Made by a program: the position numbers and the translations under genes
Shown here: positions 57,671-64,000 of the stretch, in pieces
How positions within the stretch are numbered: position 1 is the first letter of the stretch
How the letters are laid out: the number at the start of each line of letters is the position of its first letter
The notes under the pieces: model-generated
Seen by the model: the letters and a program-made list of their open reading frames with translations, nothing else
Database searches by the model: none
What the model was told of the DNA's origin: nothing
Assembly (NCBI GenBank): GCA_019426215.1
Contig: CM033395.1
Location: 255,501 to 319,500 of the forward strand
Origin: Buddleja alternifolia
Lineage: Eukaryota > Streptophyta > Magnoliopsida > Lamiales > Scrophulariaceae
Length of the DNA: 64,000 nt
Direction: 5' to 3'

Positions 57671-58821
57671 CTGTGAATAACATCGTGCGCACCCTTCTCT
57701 TCCAAGCCTCTCTTCCACCTCATTTCTGGGTCGAAGCAGCCCATATGGTCGTTCATCTATTTAATATTCTTCCCACCACCACTCTTTCCTATAGGACCCC
57801 GTTTGAAACCCTCTATAATATCTCCCCCTCTTACACTCATCTCTGCATTTTCGGATGCCTCTGCTATCTTAATCTCTCTGACACAACTTCTCACAAACTA
57901 TCTCCTCGCTCTTCTGCTTGCTTATTTTTAGGTTTTCCCTCTGATCATAAAGGCTTTCGATGTCTGAATCTTAGTACCAATAAAATTATCATCTCTCGCC
58001 TTGTCACTTTTGATGAATCCGTCTTTATACTTTCTCCTCCTTTTTCTCCCCTCCAGTCCAATCCTCATACGACTTTCTCTCTTCCGAAGATGACACCTTA
58101 CCTTTTCTCCGTCTTGCAAGCTGCTACCCCTCTTCATCACCTCCTCGATCTGAGCGCCCATTCTCCCGGCTTCTCCTTACCTCGATCTTCTCATGCCGCG
58201 CCTACTCCCCCCCGATTCTCCCCTAATCATCCTCCTACTGATCCGGTTCAACCTCCCATTGCCACTCATCCCATGACCACTCGTTCCAAGTCTGGCATCA
58301 CTAAACCTTGCCAGATCTTTAATCTCTCTACCTCGTCTTCATCTTCTTTCTCTCCATCTCCCGTTCCTCGCTCTCATTCTCAAGCTCTTCGTGACCCTCA
58401 TTGGAAAGCTGCCATGGATGACGAGCTCTCTGCTCTACATTCTAATGGCACTTGGGATCTCGTTCCCTGCCCTTCTAATATAAATCTTGTAGGTTCCAAA
58501 CGGATTTTCCGTCACAAATTCCGTTTCGACGGGTCTCTTGAGCGGTACAAGGCTCATCTCGTTAGTCAACATTTCACTCAACAACCTGGCATTGACTATG
58601 AAGATACTTTTAGCCCTGTCGTCAAGACCTCCACTATTTGTACCGTCCTCAGTATAGCTATCTCTCATTCTTGGCCCCTTCAGCAACTTGACATAAAAAA
58701 TGCTTTCCTTCATGGTCATCTGTCTAAATCTATTTATATGAAACAACCTCCCCGCTACTCTCATCCCGACTTTCCTGATCATGTCTGTCATCTCAAGAAA
58801 GCTCTATATGGTCTTAAGTAG
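57671..58821 (+). pseudogene. Integrase and RT start of element G
   Basis: Begins with a second copy of the ~106 bases that already stand at 34555-34660 (VNNIVRTLLFQASLPPHFWV), then continues into the integrase C-terminus (FGCLCYLNLSD, FLGFPSDHKGFRC), a Ser/Pro-rich linker and RT (QQLDIKNAFLHGHLSKSIYM). It ends at YGLK, then TAG, then APRAW; the TAG at 58819-58821 stands at the universal glutamine of [10 protein letters not shown]. Confidence 0.88.
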
Positions 58822-59882
58822 GCCCCTCGAGCTTGGCATCTTCACTTTACCACTTACCTCTCTTCTCTCGGCTTCATCAGCAGTTGTGCTGACAGCTCTC
58901 TCTTTATCTACCGTCACGGATCCTCGACGGCCTATCTTCTGTTATACATTGATGACATTGTTCTTATCGCCTCCTCATCTTCTCTTCTCTCTCAGCTCAC
59001 CTCTCTTCTTTCCTCTGAGTTTTCCATGACCGATCTTGGTCCTCTCCATTACTTTCTTAGTATCTCCGTCTCTCGTTCATCTTTTGGTCTCTTCTTTTCT
59101 CAAGAAAAGCTTGCTCGTGAAATTCTCGAACGGGCAAATATGTCTTAGTGCAATCCCACTTCTATGCCCGCCGACACTCAGTCGATGCTCTCGGCTTCTT
59201 CTAGCCCTCCTTTCTCTGATCCCACTCTCTATCGCAGTCTCACTGGTGCCCTTCAGTATCTGATTTTCACTCACCCTGATCTCTCCTTTACCGTTCAGCA
59301 TCTATGTCTCTTTATGCACGATCCCCGTGAAAACCACATGCATGCCCTTGAGCGTGTTCTTCGTTATCTTCGGGGCACTATCGCTCATGGTCTCTCATTT
59401 TCCTCTTCTTTGTCCGCGTCTCAACTTATATCCTATTCTGACGCCGATTGGGATGGTTGCCCCATTACTCGTCGTTCCACCTCCGGTTATTGTGTCTTCC
59501 TTGGCGACAATCTCATCTCTTGGTCCTCCAAACTTCAACCTATTATTTCTCGGTCTAGTGCAGAGGTCGAATATCACGGTATCGTTCCACCTCCGTAATC
59601 TCCTTCTTGAGCTTCATTGTCCTCTTCAAAAGTCTACTCTCGTCTACTGTGATAATTTTAGCTCTGTCTATCTTTCTTCTAATCCCATACAGCATCAACG
59701 CACTAAACACATTGAATTGGATTTACACTTTGTGCGTGAAAAGGTTTCCTTAGGTGAGGTTCATGTTTTGCATGTTCCCTCTGCTCGTCAGTTTGCCGAC
59801 ATCTTCACCAAAGGTCTTCCTTCCTCGTTTTTTGATGATTATCGTACCAGTCTCAACGTTCGATCACCTGCCTTTTCGACTA
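58822..59882 (+). pseudogene. RT end and RNase H of element G
   Basis: The RT frame continues with LLYIDDIVLIASS as the catalytic block and MTDLGPLHYFL. A TAG follows near 59146, then RNase H in 59164-59598 (GYCVFLGDNLISWSSKLQP). A frame change leads to the C-terminal block (QHQRTKHIELDLHFVREKV, FADIFTKGLP). Confidence 0.88.
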
Positions 59883-59890
59883 CGGGGGAG
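59883..59890 (+). promoter_or_regulatory. Polypurine tract of element G
   Basis: CGGGGGAG immediately before the LTR start TGTTAGAG, the usual copia arrangement. Confidence 0.8.
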
Positions 59891-60017
59891 TGTTAGAGTT
59901 TATATTAGTATAGGTTTCCTTATTTGTTTATTTCCTTTATGATGCTTTTCATTACTTTGTATATCTATATAAACCTTCTCTCATTATTATAATACACAAG
60001 GGGATTTTACCTTAACA
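59891..60017 (+). mobile_element. 3' LTR of element G
   Basis: 127 bp; four mismatches to 24919-25045. TATATAAA at 59966-59973; ends TTAACA. Confidence 0.92.
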
Positions 60018-60047
60018 ATAACTATATAAGGTCTCGTGGTAGTTAAT

Positions 60048-60289
60048 TGTGAGTGTTTTGTGTGGGACGAGTGTATAGGAGAATTATGAGAAAAGGCTTG
60101 ATTTTCCAATGATACGTGTTAGTATATATACACGAATTTACATTACAAAAGGTCAAACATTCCTATTCTAATAGGATTTTGTGATCACTACTTTACCCCT
60201 AATTAAGGATAAAGTTAAGGAATATGAACATATAGGGGAGAGCTAAATACAGAAATTACAATATATTCATTTAAGTAGAATATTATCCA
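60048..60289 (-). mobile_element. 3' LTR of copia element I
   Basis: On the minus strand it starts TGGATAATATTC after a polypurine tract GCGGGGACATAA (60290-60301) and ends ACACTCACA at 60048. 242 bp, a short LTR like that of G but from a different family. Confidence 0.65.
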
Positions 60290-60301
60290 TTATGTCCCCG
60301 C

Positions 60302-61203
60302 AATATGGGGTTCCAGGAAGAGAGTCCAATCTTGCTTCGAAGTTTGCAAAATCAATCCTGAGGTAGTGGCTTGGTAAGGGCACCAGATAATTGATCCTCG
60401 GTTGAGACATGAGCAACTCGGAGAGCCCCACTTTGAACCTCACCATGAATAAACTGAAATCTTACTGCAACATGTTTCATGTGGGAGTGGAAAACAGGGT
60501 TGGAGCAAAGATGAGTTGCACCAACATTGTCACAGTAGATTACCGGTGGTTTGTGGATGGTGAATATGAGCTCAGCTAACAGAGAACAAACCCAACTTAA
60601 CTGCGCTGTCGTGGCCGCCACAGATCGATATTCGGCCTCAGTTGATAAACGAGCCACGGTGTGTTATTTCTTTGAGCTCTAGGATATTGGGTTGCATCCA
60701 AGGTATACTATGTAGGCACTTGTTAAGGTGAAGTCATCCTTGTATGCAGCCTAATCTGCTTTAGAGAATGCATTTAGTGAGAGTGGAGATTGGCGATGAA
60801 TAAGGAAGCCTTGATCGTGCGTGCCACACAGATATCGTAATAGTTTCTTAACCGCATGAAAATGATCAATGGTGGGTCGATGCATGAATTGAGAGAGTTT
60901 CTTGACTGCGAAGGATATATCTGGACGGGTAAGTGATAAATATTGTAAACATCCAGTAACAGCCCGGTACTCAGTAAGCTTCGAGAGCACCGAACCGGAG
61001 TGGAGTGTTAAGGTTGGCATTGTTGCTAAAGGAGTGAGCACCGGTTTAGCTTCATTCATATGTGTACGGATGGGGAGATCATGGATGTGTGAACATTCTA
61101 AGAGGAGTATGCTATGAGGGTGGGGCAAGACTTCAACCCCTAAAAAGAAGGACAGGGTTCCAAGGTCCTTTAATGAGAGTGTCGATGAATTTTTACATAG
61201 CAT
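60302..61203 (-). pseudogene. copia RNase H and RT end (element I)
   Basis: RNase H in 60352-60657 (ARLSTEAEYRSVAATTAQ, CDNVGATHLCSNPVFHSH, HMKHVAVRFQFI). A TAA interrupts KK-stop-HTVARLS, where copia elements have KKQHTV. 60751-61203 carries the RT end (FFLGVEVLPH, YRAVTGCLQYLSLTRPDISF, HAVKKLLRYLCGTHDQG). Confidence 0.88.
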
Positions 61204-61876
61204 GGTGGTTGTTGCTGGTGATGATCACGTCATCAACATATACTAGGATGTAGATGGTGATGCCATATGATTGTAGAATGAATAAGGATGTGTCTGCAAG
61301 TGAGTTAACAAAGCCTGGTGTAATAAGATATTGTCATAGTTCATGATACCAAGCACAAGGTGCTTGTTTGAGGCCGTAAATAGCTTTGCGTACTTTGCGT
61401 ACATGATTTGGTTTGTCCTTATCTTTGAGCCACAAATACATCCTTAGAGAGAGTGCCTTGAAGAAAAGTGTTGTTAATACCTAATTGGCGTAAGGACCGC
61501 CCACGACTGACGGCTAGGCTTATGACCATTCGCACGGTTGTAGATTTGATAGCCGGGCTAAATGTGTCATTATAGTCAACTCTAGGGCGTTGATGAAACC
61601 TATTTGCTACGAGGTAAGATTTGTACCTATCAACACAACCATTAGGAATATATTTAATTCAAAATATCCATTTACAACCGACTATGTCTTGTTCGTGATT
61701 TTGGGGAACAAGTTCCCATGTCCCATTGCACACAAGTGCATCATATTCTTCAGACATATCTTGGTGCCATTTTGGATCCTTGAGAGTTTAGTTGAGTGTA
61801 GTGGGTTTGGTGGGTTCTGATGAGTGTAGTTGAGTGTGTAGGGTGAGTTTTTGAATAGATTTAAATATGTTGTATT
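61204..61876 (-). pseudogene. copia reverse transcriptase, decayed (element I)
   Basis: No long frame, but RT can be read in pieces: LVYVDDVIITSNNN near 61215-61250 and [10 protein letters not shown] near 61340. It joins the RNase H segment to the integrase segment. Confidence 0.7.
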
Positions 61877-62930
61877 TTAACCGGGTGACGATGACTCTCT
61901 GTGGAGGGCTCGAGGAGTCACTTTGTTTGGGTGGTGGTGTGTTTTGTTGTGTTGTAGTGACAATTGTGTGGGTTGTTCATTTGGGGTGGGTGGATCTTCG
62001 ACGGGAAGAGCTGGTGCGGACGGGGAGCCGAGTGGTGCTGATGATGATTGAGGGAGATAGTATACATGTGGAAGCCATTCGTTGGTAGTTTTGGACTCAG
62101 ATTGTGGTGGTGTAGCTGGCATAGAGAAGAATAGAAAAACAGACTCAAGAAAATTTACATGCCAAGAGACATAGAGTTTGTTTGTAGATGTGTCAAGGTA
62201 TAGATAAGCACTTTGAGTGAGTGAGTAGCCTAGGAAGACACACAGGATGGAACGAGTATCGCGTCTGTGTCTTGAGTAAGGGCGAAGACAAGGGAAACAT
62301 AGGCATCCGAATACACAAAGTTTGATGTAATTAGGTGGCTTCCCAAATAGGTATTTGTATGGAGATACGAGTTGGAGTGTGAGTATTGGCATGCGATTAA
62401 TAAGGTAGACGTCTATGGAAAAGGCATAGGTCCATATTTAGTGTTGATAGAAGCGTGGGATAAGAGGGAGAGACCTGTTGCCACTATTTGATGATTCGGC
62501 GTTTAGAGTATCCATTGTGTTCGGGGGTGTGGGGTGGAGTTGTAAGATGAGATATCCCATTGGTGGCTAGAAAGGTAGCAAGGTCTTAGTATCCCCCTCC
62601 CCCTGTTGTCGGAATATAGAGTGGTGATTTGGTGTTTAAAGTATTTTTTGACAAGTTCTTTGAATCAAGTAAAGGTGTTGAGGACGTCGGATTTTCGTTT
62701 GAGTGGGTATAACCAGATATATTTGGTGTAGAGATCAACAAAGATTACATAGTATTTAAATCCATTAATTGAGATAACTGGTGAGGTCCATACATCTAAG
62801 AAAACAACTTCAAGCGAAGAGGAAGAGACACTAGATGATTAAGAGATTAGAAGCTTATGACTTTGACTGCATTGACACGCATTACAATAAGACGGTGTAG
62901 CTACAGGACTCGATATTTCTAACTAAAATT
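61877..62930 (-). pseudogene. copia integrase C-terminal part and linker (element I)
   Basis: 61877-62392 encodes YKYLFGKPPNYIKLCVFGCL and CVFLGYSLTQSAYLYLD, then a Pro/Ser/Gln-rich linker. Upstream, to about 62930, the integrase core is readable only in short fragments with stops. Confidence 0.75.
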
Positions 62931-63046
62931 TTGAGATTATATGCTTGAGAATTGGGGAAGAGGGGTGACCTAATCTATTGTGCCACTCGAATGAAGTGGT
63001 TTTTGTACATGAAAATGGAAGTAGAGGTTTGGAGTTGGAGGTTTTG

Positions 63047-63906
63047 CTAGATGGCCACTCGTGTACCCCCATACTTAGTTTTCCCTTGGAAGAGAATTGC
63101 CCTCGTACGAAGATCCTTCACATAAAAAGAAGAGGGTAAGAATTCAACAGAAACACGATTAGTGACACAAAATTGTGATATGGAAATCAAATTTTTTTGC
63201 ATGCTAAGAACACATAAGATGTTATTCAATGAGAGGGGACGGCAGGGAGTTGAGATAGAGATAGAACCACTGTGGGTAATAAAAATCCCAGTACCATCAT
63301 TGATCATAACATCACTGTTGCCATCGTAAGGAGTATGAAGTGAAAGATTTTTTAAGTCAGTGGTGATATGGTGTGATACACCATTGTCCATAAGCCATGC
63401 AGGTGTCTCGGTGGAATTAGTGGTGGTATAATAAACCTGTGATTTTCTCAGTGATGATGGATGTAGAGTCTAAGGAGGTGGGGACCGTTGATTTGGAGAA
63501 ATTGAAGTGGTAGCAATGAGACAGAATGTGGGACATCATTTGGCCGTATGGCCTTGTGTGCCACAGGCTTGACAGTATCCTTGATACGGTTTAGAGGGTG
63601 GGCATTGTGACCCATTATTGCAATTTAACGAAGGGTATTAATATTTGGATGCCAATTTTGTTGACGCTGGTTTTGATTTGGGCGAGAGGTGGTAGGGTTG
63701 GCGATGAATGGAAAATGAGAGGCTGATGAGTGTGTTTCTTATAGGAAGAGTTTATAATTGATAAGTTTTTTGTGGAGTTTGTCAAAGGAGATGAGAGTGT
63801 GACGATTGTTGATGGCATCAACCATAGATTTGTAACTTTCATCTAGGCCATCAAGAACAGCATGAACGAGATCTTCTTGATAGAGGGGTTTTCCTAGCAC
63901 GACGAA
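63047..63906 (-). pseudogene. copia pre-integrase, protease and Gag of element I
   Basis: 63047-63391 encodes protease (MDNGVSHHITTDLKNLSLHT; the active-site region reads WLMDNGVSHH, with Asn where Ser/Thr is usual) and the pre-integrase region (LNNILCVLSMQKNLISISQF). A zinc knuckle lies at about 63535-63580 (CQACGTQGHTAK, stop, C). Gag is readable in 63615-63906 (ESYKSMVDAINNRHTLISFD). The element is cut at 63906. Confidence 0.8.
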
Positions 63907-64000
63907 TGATAAGTCATTTTTATGTGTTTTTTAAAACCCGTTGCATTAATGTTTTATGTTCATTTATCGCTCGATTGCTGCCACTTGTGCGTTTAATTCG
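63907..64000 (+). mobile_element. Start of another Athila-type LTR (cut by window end)
   Basis: TGATAAGTCATTTTTATGTG has the same kind of start as the A, C, F and H LTRs (TGATAAG or TGATAGG). It is followed by CCACTTGTGCGTTTAAT, also found near the start of the H LTR (34736, 56440). It is inserted in the gag of element I. Confidence 0.65.

Larger units (their letters stand above)
24919..60017 (+). mobile_element. Copia element G (host of the nested insertions)
   Basis: The two 127-bp LTRs at 24919 and 59891 differ at four positions by my count. The intervening Gag-Pol is interrupted by a solo SIRE LTR (25558-33091) and by Athila element H (34661-57670). Removing them leaves about 4.6 kb in the order LTR, gag, protease remnant, integrase, RT, RNase H, LTR. 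Short LTRs and the sequence style suggest an Ale/Retrofit-like lineage, tentatively. The flanks (GAAAT and ATAAC) do not match, so no target duplication is seen. Confidence 0.85.

Noticed and set aside
1..64000. CRISPR arrays, bacterial operons, phage or plasmid functions
   Set aside because: No arrays of spaced direct repeats or bacterial gene order; all coding sequence is plant retrotransposon type.

Overview
The window is nuclear DNA from a flowering plant, probably a eudicot. It is built almost entirely of Ty3/gypsy retrotransposons of the Athila type and Ty1/copia retrotransposons. The primer-binding sites match the 3' ends of plant tRNA-Asp and initiator tRNA-Met. The DNA transposons (CACTA and Mutator-like foldback elements) are also plant-type. 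I recognise no intact host gene. One short unrecognised ORF (23225-23623) may be a host gene fragment.

Layout. 1-7716: 3' part of an Athila element (A), with pol, a second gene in the env position (ORF3), a long 3' noncoding region and an LTR. 7731-10974: a decayed copia element on the minus strand (J). 10975-11010: a scrap of Athila LTR. 11011-16166: a SIRE/Maximus-type copia element on the minus strand (K), broken inside its reverse transcriptase. 16167-18210: a copia-like LTR (X) containing a near-perfect palindrome with 160-bp arms. 18211-19526: a truncated SIRE LTR on the plus strand. 19527-24918: an island without LTR elements, holding a CACTA-type element with TAT target duplications and two Mutator-like foldback elements with 9-10 bp duplications.

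24919-60017 is a nest. The outermost element is a short copia element (G, 127-bp LTRs, about 4.6 kb of its own sequence). Its gag is interrupted by a solo SIRE LTR (25558-33091), which is itself interrupted by a non-autonomous Athila derivative (F, 26551-32277, perfect CTTCT duplication). Its integrase is interrupted by an Athila element (H, 34661-57670), whose protease is interrupted by a younger Athila element (C, 38184-49194, with highly similar LTRs of 1937 and 1936 bp). 60048-63906 is another decayed copia element on the minus strand (I), cut by the start of a further Athila-type LTR at 63907.

The most distinctive content is in the Athila group. Families A, C, F and H share a 3' internal noncoding region with a series of conserved stem-loops and extra internal copies of the polypurine tract. 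F has no pol but keeps this region, together with a reading frame that fuses the N-terminal and post-protease parts of Gag. A and H also carry ORF3 behind a leader with a conserved 5' splice donor. A GC-rich repeat built on GGCGCC appears in gag, in the ORF3 leader and in the LTRs. All boundaries, duplications and similarities were read by eye; no alignment or database search was run.
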